Shown here: piece after piece, positions 8,052 through 18,300 of the stretch
Numbering within the stretch: position 1 is the stretch's first letter
Layout of the letters: every line of letters starts with the position of its first letter
Origin: an uncultured bacterium
GTDB lineage: Bacteria > Cyanobacteriota > Vampirovibrionia > Gastranaerophilales > Gastranaerophilaceae
Assembly: GCA_947428835.1 (NCBI GenBank)
Contig: CANENE010000001.1
Location: 1 to 64,000, forward strand
Reading direction: 5' to 3'
Length of the DNA stretch: 64,000 nt
Position numbers and translations under genes: made by a program
The notes under the pieces: model-generated
Seen by the model: only the letters and a program-made list of their open reading frames with translations
The model's database searches: none
What the model was told of the DNA's origin: nothing

Positions 8052-9275
8052 ATGAAAAGCCTAAACAAAAATTTCGACAAATATTTTAATAACAATGATG
8101 CTCTTTTAGAGAAAGAATTTTCTTTTTCTATTATAAAGACTCTTATAAGAAGCATACTGGAGCCTATTATTTCAAATAAAGATAAGGCTGTTATTTTTAC
8201 AAGATTAAAAGATATCCCTGAAATTAAAAGCCTGACTAAAAGAATTGAATTTGATAAAAACATAATTCTAAAAGAATTCAGTGATTTTGAACTTTCAAAA
8301 AATGATATTGAAGAACTTGGCTTTATTGTGCTGACTTCAAAAAGATACAACTGCGCATTTTTATTCAAACCAAAAGAAGAAGGGCGCTATCAGATATTTT
8401 TCAAAATGAATTCTAAGCTGGTTTCAAATGTATATGAAACATTAAAAGAAATTTTTTCTATCAACTATGACAAAGATTTTTATGAATATAAGCCCGAAAG
8501 ACGCGAAAATGATTTGATGAACAAGGCTATTTTTAATATCCTAAATCATTTTGAAGAAACAATTGTTGAAAACGAATGCAATCTTAAAATCCAGGAAAGC
8601 TACAAAAATGTCAACGAAACAAATACAACCCTGAGAAATGAAATCTATCAAAATGTCCGCCAAATTGCACATGAAATCAAAAATCAGCTTTCAATTCTTG
8701 ATATTTATACAAGAATTTTTGAAAAGAAAACAGGTGACAGCCAAACAACAATACCGATTAAAAAATCCATCGCTCTTATTAAATCTCAAATCGAACAATT
8801 TAAAAATATCGATGTAATTAATCTGCAGGAAAGAGATGTAAAAGCTGTTATAAACGAAGCAATAAAAGTATATGAAGGGCTTTTGAAAGAAAAAAATAAT
8901 ACTGTTATTTTAATTGATAAAATGCCATCTGTTGAAGCACGGGCTTTTATTGATGAGGAGAAGTTTTTAATTGTAATTGGAAATGTTATTAAAAACGCAA
9001 ACGACTGCACAAAAGATGATGAAATTATTGTCGAATTAAATAAAATTCAAGATAACATCAATATCAAAATCATCAACCACGGCGAAAAAATTAAAGACGA
9101 AGACAAGCCAAAGATTTTCGAAAGCGGCTATACAACCAAAAAAGATGGCTGGGGAGTGGGCTTATCTGTTTGCAAAAAATTCATAGGTTCGCAATTTGGA
9201 ACTTTTGAACTTGCCAAAAGCGATGAAAATGAAACAATATTTTCTCTAAATATTCCAATGGTTCAAAAAGGATAA
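8052..9275 (+). CDS. Sensor histidine kinase
   Basis: About 407 residues from the ATG at 8052. The frame is also open from 7998, but that ATG lies inside the hairpin at 7987-8031 and is unlikely. The N-terminal 190 residues match no sensor domain I recognise and contain no clear membrane helix, so the kinase is probably cytoplasmic. The dimerisation/phosphotransfer box is RQIAHEIKNQLSILD (His at about residue 207). The ATPase part shows the N box VIGNVIKNANDC and the G boxes FESGYTTKKDGWGVGLSVCKKF. It would phosphorylate the response regulator immediately upstream. The signal sensed is unknown. Confidence 0.88.
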   Translation: MKSLNKNFDKYFNNNDALLEKEFSFSIIKTLIRSILEPIISNKDKAVIFTRLKDIPEIKSLTKRIEFDKNIILKEFSDFELSKNDIEELGFIVLTSKRYNCAFLFKPKEEGRYQIFFKMNSKLVSNVYETLKEIFSINYDKDFYEYKPERRENDLMNKAIFNILNHFEETIVENECNLKIQESYKNVNETNTTLRNEIYQNVRQIAHEIKNQLSILDIYTRIFEKKTGDSQTTIPIKKSIALIKSQIEQFKNIDVINLQERDVKAVINEAIKVYEGLLKEKNNTVILIDKMPSVEARAFIDEEKFLIVIGNVIKNANDCTKDDEIIVELNKIQDNINIKIINHGEKIKDEDKPKIFESGYTTKKDGWGVGLSVCKKFIGSQFGTFELAKSDENETIFSLNIPMVQKG

Positions 9276-9291
9276 AGAAGGGGACAAAAAG

Positions 9292-11085
9292 ATGGAAAAA
9301 CTGGAACTTCTTGCTCCTGCTAAAGACTATGAAAGTGCAATTGCTGCAATAAACTATGGAGCTGATGCTATATACATTGGTGCAAATAAATTTGGTGCCA
9401 GAAAAAATGCCTCAAATAATATTGAAGATATCAAAAAAATTGCTGATTTTGCCCATATTTTTAATGTTAAAGTGTATGTTACATTAAATACCATTCTAAC
9501 TGATGACGAGTTAAATGAAGCTATTAAAATCATAGATGAATTATATAAAATCAAAGTCGATGCTTTAATTATACAGGATTTTGGACTTCTTCAGCTGTCT
9601 TTAGAAGGAAAACTTGCCCCGATCGTCCTTCATATGAGCACACAATGCGACAACAGAGATTTGGATAAAATCAAATTCTTTGAAGATATTGGAATTAAAA
9701 GGGTGATTTTAGCTCGCGAATTGAGTATAGATAGTATCAAAAAAATCAAAAAAAATACAAATCTTGAATTAGAGCATTTTATCGCAGGCGCGCTTTGCGT
9801 AAGTTATTCAGGGCTTTGTTATATGTCTCAATTTATAGGAGGAAGATCCGCTAATAGAGGCGAATGTGCTCAAGCCTGCAGAAAAAAATATTGCCTTGTT
9901 GATAAAGAAGGTAATTTTATAATCAAAAACAAATATCTGCTTTCTCTAAAAGATAATAATTTATCTAATCACATTGATAAATTAGCAAATGCAGGAGTCA
10001 AAAGCTTTAAAATCGAAGGAAGATTAAAAGATATAAATTATATTAAAAATAATGTCGCATACTACAATAACATCCTTAAAAATTACCCAAGAACTTCCCA
10101 CGGAAAAATTATATGCGACTTTGAAGCAAATCCTTCTAAAACCTTCAACAGGGGCTTTTGTGAAGATTATTTATTTAATAAAAAAGATAATATATATTTC
10201 TTCGATACTCCAAAATCAATCGGTCAAATAATTGGAATTGTTGAAAATATTTCAGATAACTTTTTTGTCATAAAAACAAAACATGAGCTAAATAATCAAG
10301 ACGGGCTATGTTTTAAGCTGCAGGGGGATTTTACAGGCTGCCTTATAAATAAGCTTGATGAAACAAAAGATGGCTACAAAATATACCCGAACAAAAAAAT
10401 AAATATGCAAAAAGGAACTGAAATATATAGAAATATTGATGTTAAATTCAATAAATCTCTTGAAAACAGTAAAACCGTAAGAAAATTAAATGTAGAATTT
10501 ATTGTAGAAGAAAATAAAATTTCAGTTATTGACGAAAATTCTACTAAAGCTTCTTTTGAATTTAAAGATTTTGAACCTGCTTTAAATAAAGAAAAAATGA
10601 AAGAAAATTACCTCAAATCTCTTTCAAAAACAAATGATACTCCATATTTTACCCAAAAAATCGCCTTTAAAACAGAAGCTTTGGCGTTTTTCCCTATTTC
10701 AAAGCTTAATGAAATCAGAAAAGAACTTTTAGATAATTTGAGTACAAAAATTCTTGAAAAATACAAAGTTAAAAAACAAAAACCCGTTGATATTGCGCAA
10801 TTTCCATTAGCTAAAGGGGATTATCGATTAAATATTTTAAATGATAAAGCAAAAGAATTTTATGAAAACTGTGGAGTCGAAGTATGCGAGTATACTCTAG
10901 AAAAAACAAAAGACTACAAAAACAAAGAACTAATGCTTATGCGCCATTGCCTTAAAAGGGCATCAATTGGCTGCAAAGTTGAAAAAGACCTGTTTTTAAA
11001 AGATGAAAAAGGTGTTTTATTTCCTCTTCATTTTGATTGCAAAAATTGCCAAATGGCAGTGATGGCTCCTAAAGAACAGTTTTAA
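9292..11085 (+). CDS. U32-family protein (RNA hydroxylation, RlhA/TrhP-like)
   Basis: A 597-residue U32 'peptidase' family protein. It has the N-terminal TIM-barrel signature KLELLAPAKDYESAIAAINY and the cysteine cluster of the family (ALCVSYSGLCYMSQ, then RSANRGECAQACRKKY at about residues 167-203), proposed to bind an Fe-S cluster. U32 proteins RlhA and TrhP take part in prephenate-dependent hydroxylation of 23S rRNA or tRNA wobble uridine. The length, with an extended C-terminal region ending in a second Cys set (RHCLKRASIGC, FDCKNCQM), is closer to the RlhA/YdcP type than to the shorter TrhP. The start follows an AAGAAGGGG ribosome binding site 15 bp after the kinase gene. Confidence 0.85.
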   Translation: MEKLELLAPAKDYESAIAAINYGADAIYIGANKFGARKNASNNIEDIKKIADFAHIFNVKVYVTLNTILTDDELNEAIKIIDELYKIKVDALIIQDFGLLQLSLEGKLAPIVLHMSTQCDNRDLDKIKFFEDIGIKRVILARELSIDSIKKIKKNTNLELEHFIAGALCVSYSGLCYMSQFIGGRSANRGECAQACRKKYCLVDKEGNFIIKNKYLLSLKDNNLSNHIDKLANAGVKSFKIEGRLKDINYIKNNVAYYNNILKNYPRTSHGKIICDFEANPSKTFNRGFCEDYLFNKKDNIYFFDTPKSIGQIIGIVENISDNFFVIKTKHELNNQDGLCFKLQGDFTGCLINKLDETKDGYKIYPNKKINMQKGTEIYRNIDVKFNKSLENSKTVRKLNVEFIVEENKISVIDENSTKASFEFKDFEPALNKEKMKENYLKSLSKTNDTPYFTQKIAFKTEALAFFPISKLNEIRKELLDNLSTKILEKYKVKKQKPVDIAQFPLAKGDYRLNILNDKAKEFYENCGVEVCEYTLEKTKDYKNKELMLMRHCLKRASIGCKVEKDLFLKDEKGVLFPLHFDCKNCQMAVMAPKEQF

Positions 11086-11570
11086 TCTTTTGCCAATTTC
11101 ATAAAATCAACCAAGCAAACTGCCTGTGCTTGTATAGCCTCGCTTTTGCCGACAGAATCAAGATTTTCATTGGTTTTTGCTTTTATTGAAATACTGGAAG
11201 TTGGTATAGCTAAGCAATTTGCAATATTTTTTTTCATATCTTCTATGTATGGCGCAAGCTTTGGCTTTTGGCAGATGATGTTTGTATCAATATTTATTAT
11301 TTCAAAACCTTCTTTAATTAGAATTTTATTTGTTTCTTTCAAAAGTTTTAAGCTATCGATATCTTTATACTTTGGGTCATTATCAGGAAAATTCCTTCCG
11401 ATATCACCTGAATTAACAGCACCTAAAAGAGAATCTATTATAGCATGGACAACTACATCAGCGTCAGAATGCCCTAAAAGTCCAAGGTCGTTTGCTATTT
11501 CAACTCCACCCAAGATTAATTTTCTGCCTTGAATAAGTTTATGAATATCATAACCTATACCAATTCTCAT
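11082..11570 (-). CDS. ispF: 2-C-methyl-D-erythritol 2,4-cyclodiphosphate synthase
   Basis: A 162-residue enzyme of the non-mevalonate (MEP) isoprenoid pathway. It converts CDP-methylerythritol phosphate to the cyclic diphosphate and releases CMP. The metal ligands are visible in RIGIGYDIHKL (Asp8, His10) and LLGHSDADV (His at about 34), and the conserved DIGRNFPDNDPKYK and TNENLDSVGK segments are intact. Length is standard for the homotrimeric family. It shares a 4-bp overlap at its start with the phosphatase gene upstream, and its stop overlaps that of the U32 gene in convergent orientation. Confidence 0.96.
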   Translation of the reverse strand: MRIGIGYDIHKLIQGRKLILGGVEIANDLGLLGHSDADVVVHAIIDSLLGAVNSGDIGRNFPDNDPKYKDIDSLKLLKETNKILIKEGFEIINIDTNIICQKPKLAPYIEDMKKNIANCLAIPTSSISIKAKTNENLDSVGKSEAIQAQAVCLVDFMKLAKD

Positions 11571-12361
11571 AGATATTTCTCCACTAAATCAACAAGTTCA
11601 TCACTTTCAACATCTTTACACCTAAAATCAGCTATTTCAAGAATTTTTTTGCTGTTTTGTCCAACAGAAGCTTTTATTCCTGCATGTTTTAGCATATCAA
11701 TATCGTTATCCTGGTCTCCTGAAGCTAAAACTTCTTCAGTTTTAATATTCCAATATTGCTTTAAAAATTCAAGAGCTTCGCCTTTTGAAGCTTTAATATC
11801 TGTTATTTCAAGGTAACAGGCTGCACTTTGAACAATAGTTAAAACGCCGTTATATTTTTCTTTTAGTTCTCTTTTAACCTCATTCATCAAGGTCTTATCT
11901 TTAATTACTGCAAGAACTTTTGGAACAATATTTAGTTTGATTCCACTAAAGGATTCAACCACTTTATAGGTAGTACCCCTGCCTTTGCAATAATCTTCCA
12001 TTATTCTTTTGTTATCGTCTTCAACATATAAAATGTCATCGTTGTAGATGTGGGTGTGAATGTTCTTTTTTCTTAAATATTCAATAATTTCAATTACGAT
12101 TTTGTTATCAAGCGGTCTTTTAAAAAGTATTTCTTTCTCATCTCTTACAATTGCCCCTTGATAGCAGACGACGGGTGTATTAAGGTTAAATCTTTTAAGA
12201 GCATGGTAAGCTCCCATATACATTCTTCCTGTCGCAAGTACAACTTTAACACCTTTTTTTGATGCTTTTTCAATTATATTTTGCATCCTTGGGGTAATGT
12301 TACCATTATAGTCCATTAATGTGCCATCTATATCGCTTATCCAAAGTTTAATTTTTGTCAC
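11567..12361 (-). CDS. Cof-type HAD-superfamily phosphatase
   Basis: A 264-residue HAD hydrolase of the Cof/YidA type (subclass IIB cap). Motif I is SDIDGTLMDYNG (nucleophile Asp in DxDGT), motif II VVLATGRMYMG, motif III includes the Lys in KASKGEALEF, and motif IV is SGDQDNDIDML. These enzymes dephosphorylate sugar phosphates, FMN or other small phosphoesters, and the substrate cannot be read from sequence. The gene is translationally coupled to ispF (4-bp overlap), which may only reflect shared transcription. Confidence 0.9.
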   Translation of the reverse strand: MTKIKLWISDIDGTLMDYNGNITPRMQNIIEKASKKGVKVVLATGRMYMGAYHALKRFNLNTPVVCYQGAIVRDEKEILFKRPLDNKIVIEIIEYLRKKNIHTHIYNDDILYVEDDNKRIMEDYCKGRGTTYKVVESFSGIKLNIVPKVLAVIKDKTLMNEVKRELKEKYNGVLTIVQSAACYLEITDIKASKGEALEFLKQYWNIKTEEVLASGDQDNDIDMLKHAGIKASVGQNSKKILEIADFRCKDVESDELVDLVEKYL

Positions 12362-12429
12362 AATATTACCTCAATTTCTATTTTTATTATACAATAAAAA
12401 TAAGTTAAAATAAGGAGTTTTGATGACCT

Positions 12430-13803
12430 ATGGCTGAAAAAATTGAAAGACAAAGACAAAAGGAACAAGATAGATTTGAAAGAAGACACAATTTTGACCC
12501 TGTTGAAGAAAATTTTACAGATGAACAGGCAAGCTTAGAAGCCTCAAGATGCTTATCTTGCAAAAACGCAAGATGCAAGGCAGGCTGCCCTGTTAATATT
12601 GATATCCCGGCTTTTATCAGCGAAATCAAACAAAATAATATTGAAAAAGCAGGCGACGTCATACGACAATCTTCTATGCTTCCTTCTGTTTGCGGAAGAG
12701 TTTGTCCGCAGGAAAAACAATGCGAAGGAAACTGCATCTTAGGTATCAAAGGAAGCCCTGTTGCAATTGGCGCTCTTGAAAGATACGTTGGCGACAAAAC
12801 AAAAGCAAAAGAAGTCGAAATTAAACCAAACGGCAAAAAAGTAGCTATCGTTGGTTCCGGTTGTGCCGGAATGTCAGCGGCCGCTGATCTTAGAAATGCA
12901 GGTTTTGATGTCACAATTTTTGAAGCACTACACGAATTTGGAGGTGTTTTAAGATATGGTATTCCTCCATTCAGACTTCCAAGAACAGTCTTAGATAGAG
13001 AAATCGAAGCTCTTAAAAATATGGGCGTAGTTTTTCACAAAAACGTAATTGTCGGAAAATCAATCACAATAAATCAGCTAAAAGAAGAAGGTTATAGCGC
13101 AATATTCATATGCTCAGGTGCAGGTCTTCCAAAGATGATGAATATACCAGGTGAAAACTTAAATGGCGTTTATAGTGCAAATGAATTTTTAACAAGAGTA
13201 AATCTTATGCACGCGCAAAGCCCTGATACCCCGACTCCTCTTAAAGTAGGTAAAGTTGCAGCTATCATAGGCGGCGGCAACGTTGCAATGGATGCAGCAA
13301 GAACATCTGTTCGTGTCGGCTTTGAAAAAGTATATGTATTCTACAGAAGAACTGAAAAAGAACTTCCTGCCCGTCTTGAAGAAATTCGCCACGCAAAAGA
13401 AGAAGGTATTGAATTTAAATTCCTTCATGCTCCCGTTGAAATCATAGGCGAAGACGGCTGGGCAAAAGCAATGAAATTTGAACTTATGGAACTTGGCGAA
13501 CCCGATGCCTCAGGACGTCAAAGACCTGTTGGTACGGGTGAATTTGTAACGGTTGATGTAGATAGCGTTATTGTTTCACTTGGAACAGGCCCAAATCCTA
13601 TCATTCAAAGAAGCGCTAAAATTGAAGAAATAGACTTAAATACAGATGAAAAAGGCTATATTATAATCAATGAAAAATGTGAAACCTCAGCAGGCTCAAT
13701 ATATGCAGGCGGAGACGTTGCACCTTTAGGACCATCTACTGCAATCAATGCAATGGGTGCAGGTAAAAAAGCTGCAAAAACAATCATTGAAGCATTAAGC
13801 TAA
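12430..13803 (+). CDS. gltD: NADPH-dependent glutamate synthase small subunit-type oxidoreductase
   Basis: A 457-residue FAD/NAD(P) oxidoreductase. The N-terminal ferredoxin-like part carries two Cys sets (RCLSCKNARCKAGCPVN and VCGRVCPQEKQCEGNC, about residues 38-100) for [4Fe-4S] clusters. The FAD-binding loop is VAIVGSGCAGMSAA (about residue 138) and the NAD(P)H loop is AAIIGGGNVAMDAA (about residue 280). The C-terminal motif SIYAGGDVAPLGPSTAINAMGAGKKAA closes the FAD site. The family includes GltD and stand-alone 'GltA' homologues as well as NfnL. No glutamate synthase large subunit lies next to it, so the electron acceptor is uncertain. It is monocistronic with a terminator just downstream. 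Confidence 0.85.
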   Translation: MAEKIERQRQKEQDRFERRHNFDPVEENFTDEQASLEASRCLSCKNARCKAGCPVNIDIPAFISEIKQNNIEKAGDVIRQSSMLPSVCGRVCPQEKQCEGNCILGIKGSPVAIGALERYVGDKTKAKEVEIKPNGKKVAIVGSGCAGMSAAADLRNAGFDVTIFEALHEFGGVLRYGIPPFRLPRTVLDREIEALKNMGVVFHKNVIVGKSITINQLKEEGYSAIFICSGAGLPKMMNIPGENLNGVYSANEFLTRVNLMHAQSPDTPTPLKVGKVAAIIGGGNVAMDAARTSVRVGFEKVYVFYRRTEKELPARLEEIRHAKEEGIEFKFLHAPVEIIGEDGWAKAMKFELMELGEPDASGRQRPVGTGEFVTVDVDSVIVSLGTGPNPIIQRSAKIEEIDLNTDEKGYIIINEKCETSAGSIYAGGDVAPLGPSTAINAMGAGKKAAKTIIEALS

Positions 13804-13821
13804 TTTCAACAATAAAACTTA

Positions 13822-13865
13822 AAATAAATCGCCAAATCATTTATCCGGTTTGGCGATTTATTTTT
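13822..13865 (+). terminator. Rho-independent terminator after the GltD-like gene
   Basis: The stem AAATAAATCGCCAAA pairs with TTTGGCGATTTATTT around a 12-nt loop and is followed by T residues. It starts about 18 bp after the stop codon. It makes a TTG at 13850 an implausible start for the next gene. Confidence 0.85.
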
Positions 13866-13891
13866 GTCGAAAACAAACTAAACTTTGCAAT

Positions 13892-15355
13892 ATGTACGAT
13901 TTTTTTAAAAATAAAGCAAAGAATAATTTCTGTATGTCGGGCGGGGTCTGCTCAATTCACCCAAGCGTAAATTCATTATATCAGGTATTACTATCTGAAA
14001 TCAGAGAAATTTCATTTTATCTTGTTAAATTAAACGAATTTAAAATAGAAAATAAAAATATCACAAGCAACTGCATTACAATACTTTCTACATTTTTAAT
14101 TAACACTAATTTTAATAAAACTAAATATCTTGAAGTATTTAAAACCTTAAACAAACAAAAAAGAGAAGTTAAAGAAAAATATTTAAATTTTTCAAAAGAA
14201 AATAATATTCCTTTTGAAGTTATTAATACAAGTTTTGAAGTAAAAAATGATTTTTCGGTTTCAAAACTTATACAATACTACCAAGAGCACGTTCAGCGCA
14301 ACCAAAAAACAGATGATGACGAAAGATTTAATCTTTTTGAACTAATTACAATTATTGCAAGGCTTTGTGCACTTAACATCGCTAAAATTAAAAACTTTGA
14401 AAGCACCTTTGATAAATATGATTTTGAAATTTTAAGGTTTTTTGCGCTTACTAATTCGTATTCAATCAAAAAAGAAAAAATAATACGCAGAATTAAAGAA
14501 TTTGCACCGATTTCAAGAAAAATTAAAAGCAAATTAGATGAAATTTATATTGAAAAATACGGCCAAAAGCAAGATGTTGATGTTCATTTTGATATATTAA
14601 AAGGATATAATATTCTTGTTTCGGGAAGCGATTTTAATGAACTTGAAGATGTTTTAAAGGCTATAGAAGAAAGCAAAATTGAAAACATCAATGTATATAC
14701 AAATGGCGCTTTGCTTCTTGCGCATCAATACCAATACTTTAAAAATAATCACTTCTTAAAAGGGCATTTTGGAACAAACAACGCAGAATATGATTTTTCG
14801 ATTTTCCCGGGCGCCATTTTGCTTACCAGAAACTTTATTCAAAAAATCGACGGACTCTATAAAGGCGAGATTTTTTCAAATAAATTAATTTCTTTTGACA
14901 ACATCCTTGATATCAAAAATTATGATTATAAACCATTATTAAATGCCTGTTTGAAGCTTGAAAACAACAACAACAAATGCGGCAAAAATTTGGTTATAAA
15001 ATATAAAAAAGAACAAATTAAAGAAAGTATTGAAAATTTCAACGAAAAAGAAATCATAATTTTACTGGATAGCAAAAACCACGACAATATTTTCGAAACT
15101 TACGAAAACAAAAAGATTTTAAATTTTGATTTTCCTTTTATGGAAGATATATTGTTTGAAACGATTGAAAAATTGCTCAAAAAAGATGTTAAAATTACAA
15201 TGTTTTTTACCCAATGCAGCTTAATTACAATAAATATTCTAACTTCACTTCTTGATTTAAATTTAAATTTGAAAATCAAGCCCTGTATAGATGCAATAAT
15301 AAATCCACATGTAATTGAAAGCCTTAAAAAAGACTTTCAAATTGAGATGATTTAA
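13892..15355 (+). CDS. Degenerate hybrid-cluster-protein (Hcp) homologue
   Basis: 487 residues from the ATG at 13892. The open frame continues upstream to a TTG inside a terminator, which I discard. The N-terminus (NNFCMSGGVCSIHP, Cys14/Cys20) aligns with the last two cysteines of the Hcp N-terminal motif, while the first two are Asp and Lys. In the middle, NILVSGSDFNELEDVLKAIE, VYTNGALLLAHQYQY and FSIFPGAILLTRNF follow the Hcp order, but the ligand residues of the hybrid cluster are replaced (GHD to GSD, THGE to TNGA, TTNC to TRNF). The C-terminus (IKPCIDAIINPHVIESL) again matches Hcp. Hcp reduces hydroxylamine or NO. This protein keeps the fold but probably not the cluster, so its role is unknown. 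No ferredoxin or hcr gene is adjacent. Confidence 0.65.
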   Translation: MYDFFKNKAKNNFCMSGGVCSIHPSVNSLYQVLLSEIREISFYLVKLNEFKIENKNITSNCITILSTFLINTNFNKTKYLEVFKTLNKQKREVKEKYLNFSKENNIPFEVINTSFEVKNDFSVSKLIQYYQEHVQRNQKTDDDERFNLFELITIIARLCALNIAKIKNFESTFDKYDFEILRFFALTNSYSIKKEKIIRRIKEFAPISRKIKSKLDEIYIEKYGQKQDVDVHFDILKGYNILVSGSDFNELEDVLKAIEESKIENINVYTNGALLLAHQYQYFKNNHFLKGHFGTNNAEYDFSIFPGAILLTRNFIQKIDGLYKGEIFSNKLISFDNILDIKNYDYKPLLNACLKLENNNNKCGKNLVIKYKKEQIKESIENFNEKEIIILLDSKNHDNIFETYENKKILNFDFPFMEDILFETIEKLLKKDVKITMFFTQCSLITINILTSLLDLNLNLKIKPCIDAIINPHVIESLKKDFQIEMI

Positions 15356-15369
15356 TTAATCTTTTGATT

Positions 15370-18300
15370 TTATTTGCCGAATTTTGAATACAAATAAGTA
15401 TTGTAGTCAACATCAGGGATTCTATTGTTTTCAATACGTTGGCTTTTTACATAGAATGTTGTTGTAGTATCATTTAATTTAATGTCTACTTTTTCTTCTT
15501 TGCCGTCTTTATTTCTTTTGAACGCACAAAGACTGTATGTGCCTGCTCCGACAATCTTTTTGGTTTTATCGTCTATTTTGGTATCTTCTTTTATTCTATA
15601 TATAATACCTTCATTTTCATCAACATATTTTTTTGCTCTTGCATCATAGACTTTTCTTACAAATTCGGTACCAAGATCTATAGGACAACTATGCATATGG
15701 TCATGCTGTGCAAGATCTTTACTGTAAATAGGAATAGAATCTACGATTTTTTCGCCTTTTACACCTTTTTGTACATCCAAATTTGATGTAATAGTAAGCA
15801 CCTGTGAAGCTCTGTCATCATATTTATAAATAGGCCAAAGCTGCAAGTCCCCTAAAGCTTCTCTTGCTTGCTCGCCTTTTGCTAAAGCATCTTTAGTTTG
15901 TATTTCACAAGAAACAATTGTTCCTTCTCGCATTGCACTTAGCTGCCTGTCTAAATACATTGAAGAAATAGCATCCAATTTATCGGCAAACTGCTCAAAT
16001 CCGGGAAGATGTCTTCTATGACGCAATGTTTGCCCTCTATTTGCCTGAAACGGGTTTTTAGATGAATCTTCGTAGCCTGTTTGACCATATTCCATGCCTG
16101 TATAAACGGTAGGAGTACCGCCCATAGCACACGTTACCTGCCACAATCTTTGTTCTAAATCCATACTTGGCCCAAGCATGCTATAACAGAATTCGTCAAG
16201 CTCATTTTCTTTATAATCGACTTTTGCTCTGTCGAAAATATCTTTAATAGTAAGCTCGTATGGCAGTGCGCCAAATCTTTCTGCTCTTTTTTTATTTATT
16301 GGCGCATTAGAGTCTTTCTTACCTAAAGCAAGTTCTTTTAAAGCTTCGATAAGTTTTTCTTTCTTTTCGCCATCGTAATTCTTTTCTATAGTTTCTTTCA
16401 TTGCAATTGCAACAGCTATTGCTTTTGAAGACATATTATTATAATCTTTTGAATTGCCTGTTATCTGTGCTATTTTATCTGCACGTTTTTCATCTTTTGC
16501 AAAATCATCCAAATCTTCATTTGCATAAAACAATTCCTGATCAAGAGGCATCATATGCAATATACGAGGTTTGTCGTAATTTTCCCAAAAAATATGCGAC
16601 ATTGTTGCCGTATTTGGTTTTTGCATGTTATTCATGGTTTCAAGAGCATATTTTAGCATACCGATATTGCCAAGATTTTTGAAGCAATTAGGATCTCCGA
16701 ATTCAGGATCACAGCCTATAAAATTGGACAATTTATTAAAGAAATTGGAATAGTTAGATGATGTTGTAGAAGATGTTTCGTCTATAAATTCTCTTTCCTT
16801 GAGGTCCGGAAGAGCAGCACCTGCGCCATATAATTTATACAATTTAGGATCAAAATTTTCTGCAAGTTCAACATCATCCTGGTTGAAAAATTCCCAAAGA
16901 CTTGTAATTTCATTAATTACATATGAAGAAGGGTTGATTTCTCTTATTCCACCAACCATATCCTGCCAGAATTTCTGAGCACCCAAGGAACCGTTCCAAA
17001 CTTTATCGTAAGTGGATTTGCCCATTCTTTCAGCATCAAGATCCGCAATATCTTTTGCAGCATCAAATCTCCAGTTTAAACCGGCTTTACTTTTTACTAC
17101 CAATGCTTCTGATAGTATAAAATCTCTTAATGAGATATTGGATAATTCATTTTGTATTTTATGTTTAAGTCTTACTTTTATTTTATCAACGTCATTCAAA
17201 GCATTATCTATGCTTTTTGCAACTTGCCTTCTTTCATCTAGTGGATCAACTGTATAGCGCTTCAGCAAAGACTTTAAGGTTATATTTTTAGCTTCTTTTT
17301 TATCAATATTGCAATTTTCATCAACTGCTTTAGGATTTAAGCCTGCAACTATTAGCGTTTGAATAATCAAAGGCGCATATGCTTTATTTACATACGCTTT
17401 GTATTTTTCATATTTATTAATATCTCTTCTGTATTCTTGAGGAATAGAAGAATCAACTATATCATCTACATACTTTTCCAATTTATCAAAAGTTCCGCTC
17501 TTGATAAAATCATCCGAAATTTCTTCCTGCGCAAATATTGCACTTAATTCAGGGCTTGTTTCAATAGTTTGCAAAGGAAACTGTTCAACATAATCTCTTG
17601 TTGTTTTATATGCAAAACCATCAGGGTTAACTACTAAGGATTTAATTCTGTTTTCATTATCTTCATCTAATAAATATTCATATTCATCTTTTGTTATGTC
17701 ATTGGCACTAACGATATTTTTAATTTCAGCCGAATTTGAAGCCGGCTTCAATTTTGCAAGATTAAGTATCAAATTTGCCTGAGTATTTTCCGTCCAATAT
17801 CTTGCAGCATTAATTACATATCTTCTTGCTTTATAGCAGCCCAGGGTGCTTGAAGAATCATTAAAAGGATTGGTAAGATTCATTTTAATAATATCATTAT
17901 TGCCATCCCAAAAAGTTCCTCCGGTTGCACTTAATTTGTCGCCTATTTCATAGTGCTGAAACTTCAAGAAACTATCTAAATTAACAATATCATTCAACAA
18001 CAGATTTGTCTTTGTTTTTCCATCTTGTGTTTTAAAAACATCTAACTTCGCCACATCTCTTTCGTTTTCCAAATTTAATTCAAAATAAAACGGTTGGACA
18101 GAATCTCTATCTGAACCAATTTCATAATGGTCTTTTGGAAATTTATCATAGCTTTCAATTAATCTGACACTGTCATTTTGCAGCTTGTTACTTGCAAGTC
18201 TGTCATCGTAAAACTGGATATATGTGGGTTTATTTTTATCATATCCTTCAGCTTGGGGATTATTTACAACCTTAACCCCAATATGAGACATATTTTCTTT

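Noticed and set aside
13850..13891. TTG start 14 codons upstream of the Hcp-like gene
   Set aside because: It lies inside the right arm of the GltD-gene terminator; alignment of the N-terminus with Hcp begins at the ATG at 13892.
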